From CAWUEX02 sp963921305 (GTDB lineage Bacteria; Pseudomonadota; Alphaproteobacteria; Rhodospirillales; Rhodospirillaceae), in the NCBI GenBank assembly GCA_963921305.4, contig CAWUEX030000002.1, forward strand, positions 496,001-560,000: 64,000 nucleotides of DNA, written 5' to 3'. Under the pieces are notes generated by a model. That model was not told where the DNA came from and ran no database searches. It worked only from the letters and a program-made list of their open reading frames with translations. Both the position numbers and the translations under genes were made by a program. Shown one piece after another: positions 43,045 through 52,109 of the stretch; positions within the stretch are counted from its first letter, which is position 1, and every line of letters begins with the position of its first letter.

Positions 43045-44370
43045 TTATGAAGTGGGCTCGGACAGAGCCTGTGCGCGCAATTGTTTATCGACCTCTTCGA
43101 CTTCCAAGCCCGACGGCACCGGCCGCAAGCGCAGATACATCAGCCCGGCGATGGCCAGGGGTATAGCAACCACTGTCGATAGGGTCATGTCCCAATCCAT
43201 CGAAGCAACGCCATAGGTGACGATGAGGGGGCCGAGCGCGATACCGAGATTCACCGCCAGGCTGGAGCACACCGCTAAGCCGGTCGCCCGCAGATGGGTG
43301 GGAAAGACCTCGGCAATATAGGCGAACTTCACAGCCGCCGTGCCATAGAAGAACGTCGTGGTGATGCACAGTACGATCAGCGTGTCCCAATATCCCGAGG
43401 TCAGCCAGATCATGCAGAGGAAGGATGTAGCGCCAAGCAGAGTCCAAATGGTGACGGTCGTGCGGCGGGTCAGAACAAACTCGCCGACCAGGGCCGCAAT
43501 CACATAGCCAATGACCGCGACGGCGTTGGCTAAACCGACCACCTGCGTGGCGTCGCGCTGGGCAAAGCCACGGGCTTCACTCAGATAGGTCGGCAGCCAG
43601 ATGGACAAAGCCCCATAGGCGATGACGAAAATGAACTGGGCGAGAAACAGGGTGATGGTGCGCAGGCGCATATCCGGTGCGAATAACGCCGCCAGCTTGG
43701 CGCGGCTGCGCTCGTCGGACATCTGCTCCAGGGCTGTCGTCTTGTGGCCCTGAAAGCGACCCGTCTCGCGCAAGAATCTGTGAATCACGTAGATGTACGG
43801 GATCGACAGCAGACCGACTAGAAACAGCGGACGCCATCCATAGGCATCGAGGACCGGCGCAGCAAACAGGGAGGCGACGAAGGCGCCCAGCGGAAACGCG
43901 GTCTGTAGCATGCCCGCCAGCACGCCGCGGTAGCGGGCGGGCGCCTCCTCGGTGACGATCGCGCCGGTGGTCGGATAAAGCGCGCCGGTGGTGGCGATGG
44001 CGAACGCGCGCAACAGAGTCATCACCACAATGCCGGCGGAAAAGGCCATGCCGCCAATGAGCACTTCGGCGGACCCATCAGGAACGATAGAGTGCGCGGC
44101 AATGAACAGGGACGAGGCCACAGTGATAAACATCAGCATCTGTTTGCGGCCCAGCCGGTCGGTCAGCGTGCCAAGGTAAACCTGCACGATGGCTCCGGCG
44201 GTGTAGGAGAGGGCGACAACCCATCCCATCGCCTGAAGGCTGACGCCGAAGGTTTCGCGAATCGACGGGAGTGCGTAGGAGAACAGCGCAAGATCGACCT
44301 GGCTGAACATGTAGGCCAGGTGGCACACGATGAAAGCTTGCAGCGGGTAGCCGCGAATTTGAGACCACAT
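43045..44370 (-). CDS. MFS transporter
   Basis: 441 residues with 12 predicted helices. Between helices 2 and 3 is GTLTDRLGRKQMLMF, the MFS signature; the central loop carries many charged residues. The protein resembles the sugar-acid/aromatic-acid transporters of the SHS/sialic-acid group. Substrate not readable. The stop is followed in frame by the N-terminal region of the MDR gene above. Confidence 0.85.
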   Translation of the reverse strand: MWSQIRGYPLQAFIVCHLAYMFSQVDLALFSYALPSIRETFGVSLQAMGWVVALSYTAGAIVQVYLGTLTDRLGRKQMLMFITVASSLFIAAHSIVPDGSAEVLIGGMAFSAGIVVMTLLRAFAIATTGALYPTTGAIVTEEAPARYRGVLAGMLQTAFPLGAFVASLFAAPVLDAYGWRPLFLVGLLSIPYIYVIHRFLRETGRFQGHKTTALEQMSDERSRAKLAALFAPDMRLRTITLFLAQFIFVIAYGALSIWLPTYLSEARGFAQRDATQVVGLANAVAVIGYVIAALVGEFVLTRRTTVTIWTLLGATSFLCMIWLTSGYWDTLIVLCITTTFFYGTAAVKFAYIAEVFPTHLRATGLAVCSSLAVNLGIALGPLIVTYGVASMDWDMTLSTVVAIPLAIAGLMYLRLRPVPSGLEVEEVDKQLRAQALSEPTS

Positions 44371-44486
44371 AAGCAGCGCGGGGTGAGGCGGTTAGAGGTG
44401 CCGAAACCCTAGCCCACTCTCCGTATGTTGTCGCCCCTTCGGTCATGGGAGCCGCGGGCGCCGCCAGCCGGCAAGACCCGTTGCGG

Positions 44487-45470
44487 CTAGATGTCGCCGC
44501 CGACCTCAAAGAGCGTGCGCCCGGTGGTGCGGCGGTTCTCGAAATCGGCGTGGGCCTGGCCGATTTGCTCTAGCGGCAACGGCGGATTGAGCGGATATAC
44601 CCAGTCTTTGCGGTCGAGCTTGCCGTGAATCTCCGCAAACTCCGCACCCTTGGTTTTGGCCATGGCGTGATACTGCACGAAACCACGCACGCCGGCCGAA
44701 GCGGCAATCAGTTTTGAAATGTTCACCTCGGGCGCTTGCCCGGCCATGGCGCCGATGTAGATGATCTGACCCAGCGGCGCGAGATAGGCGAAGTTTTTCG
44801 GTGCTTCAGGTCCGGCGTTACCGTCAATGACCACGTCGGCGCCGTGACCACCGGTGAGGTCTTTCACCTTAGCGGGCCACTCATCTTCTTCGCGTTCGTT
44901 GATGAGGTGATCAGCGCCGAACTGCTGGGCGTAGTCGATCTTCTCCTGGCTGCCGACCAGACCGATGACGGTGCAACCGGCGTCCTTGGCGATCTGCGTC
45001 GTCATGACACCCACCGCGCCGGCGGCGGAGTGAACCACAACCACGTCACCTTCCTGCACCCGCGCCATGGTGTGCAGCATGTGCCAGGCGGTGAAGGTGG
45101 AGGTGAAGTAGACCGTGCCGAGGGTCCAGTGAAACTCATCGGGGATGGCGACGAGGGATCTCGCCGGCGCAACGGCGAAGTCGGCACAGCCGCCCCAGCT
45201 GCCGGCGACAGCGAAGCGCTTGCCGATCAGGGAGTCGTCTACCCCGTCGCCCACCGCCTCGACCCGGCCCGAATATTCATAGCCGAGGGTAAAGGGCATG
45301 TCGGGCACGCCCCACTTGATGCGGCCCGCGCGGGCATGAGTGTCCAACGGATTGAGCGCGCAATAGGCGACCTTGAGCAGGACCTCCCCCGTACCGGGTT
45401 CCGGTGTTGGAATGTCGGAAATCTTGAGTGTGTCCGGAGCCCCGTTCTCGGTGATGACAACTGCGCGCAT
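44487..45470 (-). CDS. Quinone oxidoreductase-type MDR protein
   Basis: 327 residues with GAGGGACC before the ATG. N-terminus MRAVVITENGAPDTLKISDIPTPEPGTGEVLLKV is the complete MDR start, in contrast to the paralogue at 42061. VVHSAAGAVGVMTTQIAKDAG binds NADPH. No catalytic-zinc Cys/His. Probably an NADPH:quinone or enone reductase. Confidence 0.88.
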   Translation of the reverse strand: MRAVVITENGAPDTLKISDIPTPEPGTGEVLLKVAYCALNPLDTHARAGRIKWGVPDMPFTLGYEYSGRVEAVGDGVDDSLIGKRFAVAGSWGGCADFAVAPARSLVAIPDEFHWTLGTVYFTSTFTAWHMLHTMARVQEGDVVVVHSAAGAVGVMTTQIAKDAGCTVIGLVGSQEKIDYAQQFGADHLINEREEDEWPAKVKDLTGGHGADVVIDGNAGPEAPKNFAYLAPLGQIIYIGAMAGQAPEVNISKLIAASAGVRGFVQYHAMAKTKGAEFAEIHGKLDRKDWVYPLNPPLPLEQIGQAHADFENRRTTGRTLFEVGGDI

Positions 45471-45570
45471 GGTTTCGGTCCCTCGCCTAAGTCAATTGAA
45501 TGTGGCGCAGGGATAGGCGAAGCACCGCGCATGGTCAATGGCGGCGGTGAACTGGTGTGGTGTTGCTGTG

Positions 45571-46941
45571 TTACGCCGGATTGGCAGTCCGCGCCGACAC
45601 CTGGGCGGCGATGTCTGCAGCAGCGGCGCGATACGGGGCGAGCCCGCGCCACAGCAGAAACGCCGAGACGGGCGCGACCACCCCGACCGAAATGGAGATG
45701 GCGAAGTTGATGGCCTCGTCATAACCGAAGACATAGTCCTTGATCATTGCGATCACGGTCGCGGCGATACCGATGCCGACTAGGTTGACGAGGAACAGGA
45801 ACAACGCCGAGACCATGGCCCGCATGCGGTTCGGCGTAATGATCTGCAAAGCCGCCGTCGCCGCACCCCAGGGGAAGCTGGCAAAGAACGTTAGACCGGC
45901 AAATCCGATCAGAGCCAACGTCGTGTTGGGCATCAGAGGCGCAATCACCCCGAACGGCAGGGTGCAGAGAATACCGGTCAGGCCGGTGCGCATCTCCGCA
46001 TCGGTTTTGCCTTGCTTGCGCCAATGCCCAGCCAGCCAGCCGCCACTTGTCACGCCGAGAAGACCGAAGACGACGACGATCATGCCGTAGGTCAGGCCGA
46101 TGTCGGCCTGAGTCCAGCCGAAGTTGCGGATGAAGTGTGTGGGAATCCAGAAAGAGGTTCCGGTCCAGATGAAGGCGTAGAGCGAGAATCCGGTGAAGTG
46201 ATACAGATAAGCTGCGGGACGGGCGCGGACATAGCGCACGGCCCGCATGATGTGCCCGCCCAGCCCGAGTTGAATTTCACCTTCCGGCGTGGTGCCGAGC
46301 CGCTTGGGTTCGCGCAACGAGTAGGCCCACAGCGCCACTAGAACACCTGGCAAGCCAACGTAGATAAACGTCACCTGCCACGGCTCAAGCCGTCCGATCA
46401 CCGGCACATCCAAGGCCGGGGTAATGCCGATCACAAAACCGCCGATCACTAGGGCAATGCCGGTGCCAAAGAACAGTCCGGCGTTATACACACTGAGCGC
46501 GCGGGACAGTTTCTCGGGCCGGAAGTAATCGGTCACCATGGAATACGCGGACGGTGACAGGGCCGCCTCGCCCACGCCCACGGCCACCCGCGCGGCAAAC
46601 ATCTGAAAAAAAGAGTTGGCCAAGCCGCACAGCGCGGTGGCGATGCTCCACAGAAAAATACCGACGGAGATGATCTTCACGCGGTTGCCGCGGTCGGCCA
46701 GCCAGCCGATCGGCATGCCCAGCAACGTGTAGAACAAGGCAAACGCGATGCCGTGGAGCAAACTGATTTGCGTGTCGGTGATGTCCAGCGAGGCGCGGAT
46801 CGGCTCGACCAGCAGCGAGATAATGGTGCGGTCGACGTAGGAAAACGCATAGGCGACGACCAGAACGGCCATCACATACCAGGCGTAGCCTTCGTTCGGA
46901 TACTCGTCGGCCTCGACGCCGGTTTGTGTCTGCTCGCTCAT
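45571..46941 (-). CDS. MFS transporter (Spns/hexuronate-like)
   Basis: 456 residues with GAGGGGGG before the ATG. Twelve helices; GWLADRGNRVKIISVG is the first-loop MFS motif and YVDRTIISLLVEPIRASL the early helix typical of Spns and hexuronate-type transporters. An organic anion or sphingolipid-like substrate is common in the group. It lies between two MDR genes and an NmrA-like gene on the same strand. Confidence 0.85.
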   Translation of the reverse strand: MSEQTQTGVEADEYPNEGYAWYVMAVLVVAYAFSYVDRTIISLLVEPIRASLDITDTQISLLHGIAFALFYTLLGMPIGWLADRGNRVKIISVGIFLWSIATALCGLANSFFQMFAARVAVGVGEAALSPSAYSMVTDYFRPEKLSRALSVYNAGLFFGTGIALVIGGFVIGITPALDVPVIGRLEPWQVTFIYVGLPGVLVALWAYSLREPKRLGTTPEGEIQLGLGGHIMRAVRYVRARPAAYLYHFTGFSLYAFIWTGTSFWIPTHFIRNFGWTQADIGLTYGMIVVVFGLLGVTSGGWLAGHWRKQGKTDAEMRTGLTGILCTLPFGVIAPLMPNTTLALIGFAGLTFFASFPWGAATAALQIITPNRMRAMVSALFLFLVNLVGIGIAATVIAMIKDYVFGYDEAINFAISISVGVVAPVSAFLLWRGLAPYRAAAADIAAQVSARTANPA

Positions 46942-47059
46942 GCGCCACCCCCCTCATCGGCTGCGCCGCATTGTATGAGGGGCGGCTGATCTAATCCAGG
47001 CCGGGGTTACATATGTGCTGGGCAAATACCCGGGCGCGCCGGCCCGTCAAAACATGTCC

Positions 47060-47827
47060 TCAAAACATATCCCACGGGAACACCATGTCTGCATCCATCG
47101 CCGCGAGGGTTTCGCCGATGGTGCTGTTGTCATCGAGCACGCCAACGATCAGGCCCGCCAAGTCGGTGCGGTTGATGATGCCGAACGCTTCGCGGCTGGC
47201 GCTGACATACGCGTTGCCGGTGGGCGGGTCGGATTTGAGGCCGCCGGGCCGGATGATGGTGTAGTCCAGGTCGAGACTTTTCAGATGATCTTCCGCCTGG
47301 GTTTTCAATGGCAGAATCTCTTTGAGAAAGTTGCGGGCCGGAAGGGGCGCGGCGTCATAGCTGTCCCCCGCGCCGACGGTGGTGATCAGGATCACCCGCT
47401 TCACACCAGCCGCTTCCGCCGCATCGAAAATGTTTTTGTTGCCCAGATAATCCGGACGTGGATCGCAACTGAAGCAGGCGATGGTGGTGATGACGGACGT
47501 ATAGTCTTTGCCTTCAAACGCAGCCTCGACCGACGCCATGTCTAGAGCATCGCCTTCAACGTAATCGACATTGAGCGGCGCCAGGCTGGACCGGTCGGAC
47601 GTGGGCCGCACGAAGGCCGTAACTTTGTCGCCCCGCGCCGCAAGAATTTCCGCGACATGCAGGCCGGTGTTGCGGGTCGCCCCAAAGATCAGGACATTGT
47701 GGCCGCCTTCGGGCGGTGCACCCGCCTGCAGCTCGTATTCCGGATAACTGTTCGGCTGGAACGACCAAATGATGACGCCGACGAGAACGGCGGCGGCAAA
47801 AAACAGAATGCGCTTGAAAATCTTCAT
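47060..47827 (-). CDS. NmrA-like NAD(P)-binding SDR with N-terminal anchor
   Basis: 255 residues with GAGGATC before the ATG. A hydrophobic N-terminal segment (ILFFAAAVLVGVIIWSF) looks like a membrane anchor or uncleaved signal, unusual for this family. The Rossmann start ILIFGATRNTGLHVAEILAARG follows. Catalytic Tyr-x3-Lys of classical SDRs is not evident, as in NmrA-like atypical SDRs. Function unknown. Confidence 0.75.
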   Translation of the reverse strand: MKIFKRILFFAAAVLVGVIIWSFQPNSYPEYELQAGAPPEGGHNVLIFGATRNTGLHVAEILAARGDKVTAFVRPTSDRSSLAPLNVDYVEGDALDMASVEAAFEGKDYTSVITTIACFSCDPRPDYLGNKNIFDAAEAAGVKRVILITTVGAGDSYDAAPLPARNFLKEILPLKTQAEDHLKSLDLDYTIIRPGGLKSDPPTGNAYVSASREAFGIINRTDLAGLIVGVLDDNSTIGETLAAMDADMVFPWDMF

Positions 47828-47853
47828 GTCGAATGATCCTCGCTTAGCCGGGG

Positions 47854-48858
47854 TTAACCGGGATATTGGGCCACGCCGGATAGGGAATTGTTCTGGCCGA
47901 TATAAGCGCTGCGGACGATCTCGCCCGTGTCCAGGCTCACCAGCACAATCTGACCGGTGAAGAAGTTGCCGACGATGATGTGTTCGCCGTCGATGGCCGG
48001 GCCGCTCGCCGCCCAGCCGGAGCTGTCCATATCGTAGTAGCGGATCGTCTCACCGGTGTCCTTGTCGAGAACCACCAAACCATTGCCGGTGCTGATCAGC
48101 AGGTTGCCGTCGGGCATCGGCATCATGGTCAGCACCATGAAGATGTTGTCGTCCTCGTCGAACACGCGCAGATCGGGCAGCTGCCGGCGGTTGACGAGAT
48201 CGTACTGCATCACCCGGTTGCCGGTTTCCGAGATGTAGATCATGCGGGTGTCATCATCGGTGAGAACCGTAGACGTGACCCCGTGAATGCCCGCCACGCC
48301 ACCATGGGTATCGGTCTCGAATTCCTCCAGCAACTCCGCATCGGCGCTGAACTTAAAGACGTTGCCGTCGCCAATGACATTGCGGCCCGGCAGCAGATGA
48401 AACACGGTGGTGTTCGACGCGATCTGCGTCTCCGTGCCTTGCAGGTGTTCGCCGAAATACAGGCTGCCGTCCTGACCGAAGGTGACGCTGCTCAGCGTGC
48501 GGTTCGAAAACGCCCGCACCGGTTTTTGCACCCCGTCGGTGCCGATCTCGACAACCGCGGGCGTGCCTTGGGCGAAAGCCCACAACGTGCCGTCAGGCGC
48601 GAAGGCCAAACCGCCGACCTTGTGCTTGGTGCCCTTGGTGAAAAGTACACCCTTTTGATTCAGCTCGGAGTCATATTGAAAGATGCGCCCTGTGCCCATG
48701 TGATCGTCGGTGGGGTGATCCATGATCGTCGCGGCGACGAAGATGTCGCCCTTCACAAACGGCTGGAACGTGGAAACGCGTTCCTCTGCATTCACAGGCG
48801 CTGACGCCGCTATTGCGCCAGCCAACACCATTCCTATCACTGAGCGTCTGTCCACCAT
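47854..48858 (-). CDS. Exported beta-propeller protein
   Basis: 334 residues from the ATG at 48858 (GGGAGG upstream), with signal peptide VIGMVLAGAIAASAPVNA. Several propeller-type repeats follow: GGLAFAPDGTLWAF, SVTFGQDGSLYFGE, MMPMPDGNLLISTGNG and GPAIDGEHIIVGN. The fold resembles SMP-30/gluconolaconase-like or NHL-like propellers. No catalytic assignment can be made. It lies 38 bases after the cytochrome c-GLUG gene. Confidence 0.75.
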   Translation of the reverse strand: MVDRRSVIGMVLAGAIAASAPVNAEERVSTFQPFVKGDIFVAATIMDHPTDDHMGTGRIFQYDSELNQKGVLFTKGTKHKVGGLAFAPDGTLWAFAQGTPAVVEIGTDGVQKPVRAFSNRTLSSVTFGQDGSLYFGEHLQGTETQIASNTTVFHLLPGRNVIGDGNVFKFSADAELLEEFETDTHGGVAGIHGVTSTVLTDDDTRMIYISETGNRVMQYDLVNRRQLPDLRVFDEDDNIFMVLTMMPMPDGNLLISTGNGLVVLDKDTGETIRYYDMDSSGWAASGPAIDGEHIIVGNFFTGQIVLVSLDTGEIVRSAYIGQNNSLSGVAQYPG

Positions 48859-48896
48859 GTCTCCCTCCCCGTTTCCGGCTCGACCGAAAAGCAGCC

Positions 48897-50756
48897 TCAA
48901 CGCCCTGCGATATCGGTGCACCGCAGGGCCGGTGCGGCTCCGGCCTGGAACTGCCAGATATAGTTGTCCGGCCGCTGCTCGCCGGGATCGATAAAACCAT
49001 TGCTGTTGGCATCACAGTAATAGTCGATAAAGCCCGCAACCGGAGACTGGACGGGCGCCCAGCCGGTTTCGTCCTCGGTGAGCGCGGCGAGATCGCTCGC
49101 ATCTTCGGAATGGGCGGCGGCAGACCAGTACACCGCCTCTTCCTCGGCATCGACTTGAAGACCGGATATCCCGCCAGCTGCGCCGTTACTCGTAACAACG
49201 CCGGCGGCGAAGCTGCGCTTGACCAAGCCGTTGTTGCGCCCGACCAGGCCGCCAACCGCATCGGCTCCGGAGACGGCGCCCGTCGCGTAGCTGTTGCGCA
49301 CATCGCTGAGGGAATTGAACCCGACGAGACCGCCGATGTTGCTGCCGTCAGCGTCGATGTCCACGGCTGCGGAACTGGCGCGGACCTTGGCGTCCGTATT
49401 CATGCCGACCAGACCGCCGAGGTCATTGCTGCCGACCATCTTACCCGTGGCATGGCTGCCGACGACAAAGCCGAAGGTGTTGAGCCCAACCAGCGCCCCC
49501 GCACCACGGCTGGCGGCCACTTCGACATCGGCGGTGCTGTAGTACACGGCACCGCGCATGTCACCGACCAGACCGCCGATGGCCTGATTGCCCGACACGG
49601 TCGCTTTGACGTCGCTAAACGCAATAAGCCCAGCGCTGCCGCCAACAAGCCCGCCGATCGCGAGCTGCCCCGCCACTTCGCCTTCCGCGCGGCAGCGGTA
49701 GACGATACCAAAGTTGCTGCCCACCAAGAGCCCGGTGCCGCCGCGTCCGACCACCTGCGCATCTTTAAGAATGAGGTCGCGCACCGTGCCGCTTTGGCCC
49801 AGCACCCCGATCAGTCCAATGCCGCCACCCTCCGGCGCGGACACCCGCACGCCGGTGATGGTGTGACCCTGGCCGTCGATGGTGCCCTGAAAGCCATAGC
49901 GGTCAAACGAGATCATGCAGTTGCCTTCCGGACCGCAATCGCCGATGGGCTTGAAGTTGGCAATCGCGGAGGCGTCAAGATCACGCACGATTTGGTAGTC
50001 ACGGCTCATACGCGCGGTACGATCCAGGGTCGTTGACGCGCCCTCACCCACGCCAAGCGCGCCGATGGCTTCGAGTTGCTGAATTGAGCAAATCTCGTAA
50101 ACACCGTCGCCACTGACATCGGCGGCGAATTCCCCAGCATCGTCTGGCGCGGCGTCGAAGGCATCGGCCAGCCCGTCGCCGTCCCGGTCAGCGTTTGCAT
50201 CGCCGGACAAACCAGCACAGACCGACTCATCCGCCGGCACCGCAGCGGCGGCGTCGGAGAAGGCGCGCGCGATTTGACTGGAGTACAGCGCGATCTGGTC
50301 ACTGTGATCAAACTTTGGCGGCGCACCCCCACCGGACGGCGGCCCACTTCCCTGACCTTCACCTTGCGCCTCTTGCGGAATGCCCTCACGCACCCGTTCG
50401 CGGATTTCGCGGCGGGTCAAGTAGCCCGGCTGCGCGGCGTAGTATGCGGCGATGTCTTCCAAGTCCTGATCTGTCTTGCCCAAGACCGAGCCACGCATGA
50501 GCGAATGCTCGCGCGCGCCGTCGCGGTACTGCTGGAGCGAGAGAAAAAGATAGCGCTCGTGCTGCCCGCCGATCTTGGGATTGATCGGCGACGGGCTGTA
50601 GCCTTCGGCCCCATGGCAGGCAAAGCACTCACGCGCGAGGCGGCGGCCGCGTTCGGGGTCCCCTTTGGCCAGAACAAGCGCCGACTCGCTGCCAATGAAC
50701 AACAGCGTGAGCGCAATAGCGGTCAATCTGCACAAAGTCATATGAGGCCGCCTCAT
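48897..50756 (-). CDS. Cytochrome c fused to GLUG-repeat beta-helix
   Basis: 619 residues from the ATG at 50756, whose ATGA overlaps the previous stop; the ATG 15 bases later is an alternative. Signal peptide (TAIALTLLFIGSESALVLA), then a class I cytochrome c with CFACH (44-48) and Met87, to about residue 115. A linker with DANADRDGDGLADAFDAAPDD resembles a calcium-binding thrombospondin type 3 repeat. Residues 250-560 hold about nine GLUG repeats (GGLVG, GGLVGMN, GGLVGRN), which fold as a beta-helix. Adhesin-like display plus haem is an unusual combination; role unknown. Confidence 0.85.
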   Translation of the reverse strand: MRRPHMTLCRLTAIALTLLFIGSESALVLAKGDPERGRRLARECFACHGAEGYSPSPINPKIGGQHERYLFLSLQQYRDGAREHSLMRGSVLGKTDQDLEDIAAYYAAQPGYLTRREIRERVREGIPQEAQGEGQGSGPPSGGGAPPKFDHSDQIALYSSQIARAFSDAAAAVPADESVCAGLSGDANADRDGDGLADAFDAAPDDAGEFAADVSGDGVYEICSIQQLEAIGALGVGEGASTTLDRTARMSRDYQIVRDLDASAIANFKPIGDCGPEGNCMISFDRYGFQGTIDGQGHTITGVRVSAPEGGGIGLIGVLGQSGTVRDLILKDAQVVGRGGTGLLVGSNFGIVYRCRAEGEVAGQLAIGGLVGGSAGLIAFSDVKATVSGNQAIGGLVGDMRGAVYYSTADVEVAASRGAGALVGLNTFGFVVGSHATGKMVGSNDLGGLVGMNTDAKVRASSAAVDIDADGSNIGGLVGFNSLSDVRNSYATGAVSGADAVGGLVGRNNGLVKRSFAAGVVTSNGAAGGISGLQVDAEEEAVYWSAAAHSEDASDLAALTEDETGWAPVQSPVAGFIDYYCDANSNGFIDPGEQRPDNYIWQFQAGAAPALRCTDIAGR

Positions 50757-51253
50757 GAAACGGGATCGGGGACAAGGCGCCACTCGCGCCAGCGCTTGCC
50801 GTTTTTGTACTGAATAATGACGAAGGTCGAGATGGTGCGGACGCCATCATCGTATTTGTACCGGTCGTGTTCGATCTGAACCATGGCGTTTCCGATAGAG
50901 CCGATCTTCTCCACGTCGGCACCGTCCCAGCGGGCTCCAAAGTCGCCTGAGAAAAACGACTTCATAATAGCGACGGTTTCTTCGCGCCCTTTGACAAGCA
51001 GTTTGGGCGCATCGTCACCATGTAGTTCGTACGTGGCGAAGTCTTCGGCCATATGGTCCAAAGTGGCGTCCATGTCTTTGGCCCGAAAGGCTTCGGAAGA
51101 CGCTTCCATGCTGGCCTCATATTGAGGTGGGTACGTACCTGCCTTCCATTCCATGCCATGACCGTCGGCCAGACTAGAAATGTCTAGAGATCCGAACCCA
51201 ATTCCCAAAACAAATGCCGCTGCGACGACAATGCTATACCTGCGATGCCCCAT
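50753..51253 (-). CDS. Exported NTF2-like (SnoaL/DUF4440) protein
   Basis: 166 residues from the ATG at 51253 (GGGGAGAG upstream). A signal-like helix (SIVVAAAFVLGIGFGSL) precedes a cone-shaped NTF2-like domain with the pattern ASSEAFRAKDMDATLDHMAEDFATYELHGDDAPKLLVKGREETVAIMKSFF. Usual DUF4440/SnoaL-like length. Enzyme or binding role not clear. It is coupled to the cytochrome c-GLUG gene by the ATGA overlap. Confidence 0.75.
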   Translation of the reverse strand: MGHRRYSIVVAAAFVLGIGFGSLDISSLADGHGMEWKAGTYPPQYEASMEASSEAFRAKDMDATLDHMAEDFATYELHGDDAPKLLVKGREETVAIMKSFFSGDFGARWDGADVEKIGSIGNAMVQIEHDRYKYDDGVRTISTFVIIQYKNGKRWREWRLVPDPVS

Positions 51254-51365
51254 GATGCTCTCCCCTGACTTCGCAGAAATCATAGGCATGGCGGGAGAGA
51301 CGGCTAAACCGCCTTGACCGCAAGTGTCCACATCATGGCGACTGGGACCTTCCGGTGAGTTGGAC

Positions 51366-51394
51366 AAGAAAAAGCCCCCGCCGAAGCGGGGGCC
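51366..51394 (-). terminator. Strong intrinsic terminator of the paralogue gene
   Basis: GCCCCCGC (51374-51381), loop CGAA, GCGGGGGC (51386-51393), followed on the minus strand by TTTTTCTT. Perfect 8-base-pair stem. It sits after the stop at 51419 and before the next genes on the same strand, so the two paralogues form their own unit. Confidence 0.92.
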
Positions 51395-51418
51395 TGATCA
51401 ACGCAGATATCTGCAAAT

Positions 51419-52057
51419 TTAACGCATCGAAACTTCGTCTTCTTGTGCGATGCGTACAGTGATGAGACGCGTTTCCGGATCCCACGGATCAACCGTCAAC
51501 GGCACACCGAGGACTTCGCCGTAGCGCTCATAGCGGGGCTTCAGCCACACGTTGTAAATCTCTTCTTCCGTCAGGTCGTGCTGACCGAGACGCACCGTCT
51601 GCTCAAGCACATGACCGAAGGGCGAGACAAAGCGGCGCACACCCGGCTGCATCTCGGTGCGCAGAACCAGTTGGAAGTGACAGGTGGTCTGCTCGAAAAC
51701 CGCCTTGAGCGCGAGTTCCTTGTCGCCAGTCTTTTCGATCATCTTGGCGATACGAATAAGCATCGGGCTCTGTGTGCGGATTTCATCATCCACAGCCTCT
51801 TCGAGCAGGTCATTATCCTTCGCGAACTGAATGTGCCCGAGAGTCATTTTCACCAGCGCATCGTTCATTTGATGCTCGTAGGCACGGCTGGAGTGATTGA
51901 AGGTCTTGTAGACCATTTGCATCGCATCGCCGAGCTCTTCCGTGCGGTGCGGGAAGGGCGAGTACTGGCCGACCTGCCGGTCCGCGGCAACGGCAGTGGC
52001 CGTCATGGAGAACGCGAGTGCGCCAGCTGCGGCGGCTTTGAGGAAACGTGCTTTCAT
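51419..52057 (-). CDS. Exported protein of an unrecognised family, paralogue 1
   Basis: 212 residues from the ATG at 52057 (GGGAGAC upstream), signal peptide AAAAGALAFSMTATAVAADR. I do not recognise the family. It is clearly paralogous to the next upstream gene along its whole length: shared NDALVK, HIQFAKD followed by LL, SPMLIRI/SPMLGRI, EKTGDKEL/EETGDTEL, QPGVRRFVSPFGHVLE/EPGMRRYKEPFGYVLE, LTEEEIYNVWLKPRY/MTVDEIHDIYTKPRY. The protein looks mostly alpha-helical. The shared Cys (TTCHFQL/TSCFYQM) may be functional. This copy is periplasmic by its signal peptide. Confidence 0.7.
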   Translation of the reverse strand: MKARFLKAAAAGALAFSMTATAVAADRQVGQYSPFPHRTEELGDAMQMVYKTFNHSSRAYEHQMNDALVKMTLGHIQFAKDNDLLEEAVDDEIRTQSPMLIRIAKMIEKTGDKELALKAVFEQTTCHFQLVLRTEMQPGVRRFVSPFGHVLEQTVRLGQHDLTEEEIYNVWLKPRYERYGEVLGVPLTVDPWDPETRLITVRIAQEDEVSMR

Positions 52058-52109
52058 TGGAGAGTCTCCCTTAGTAGGTGTCTGTTGAGTGTTCGTTCGG
52101 AGCACGTGG

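Noticed and set aside
47047..47072. Tandem 13-base near-repeat TCAAAACATGTCC/TCAAAACATATCC
   Set aside because: It covers the 3' end of the NmrA-like gene and looks like a small slippage event without further signal.
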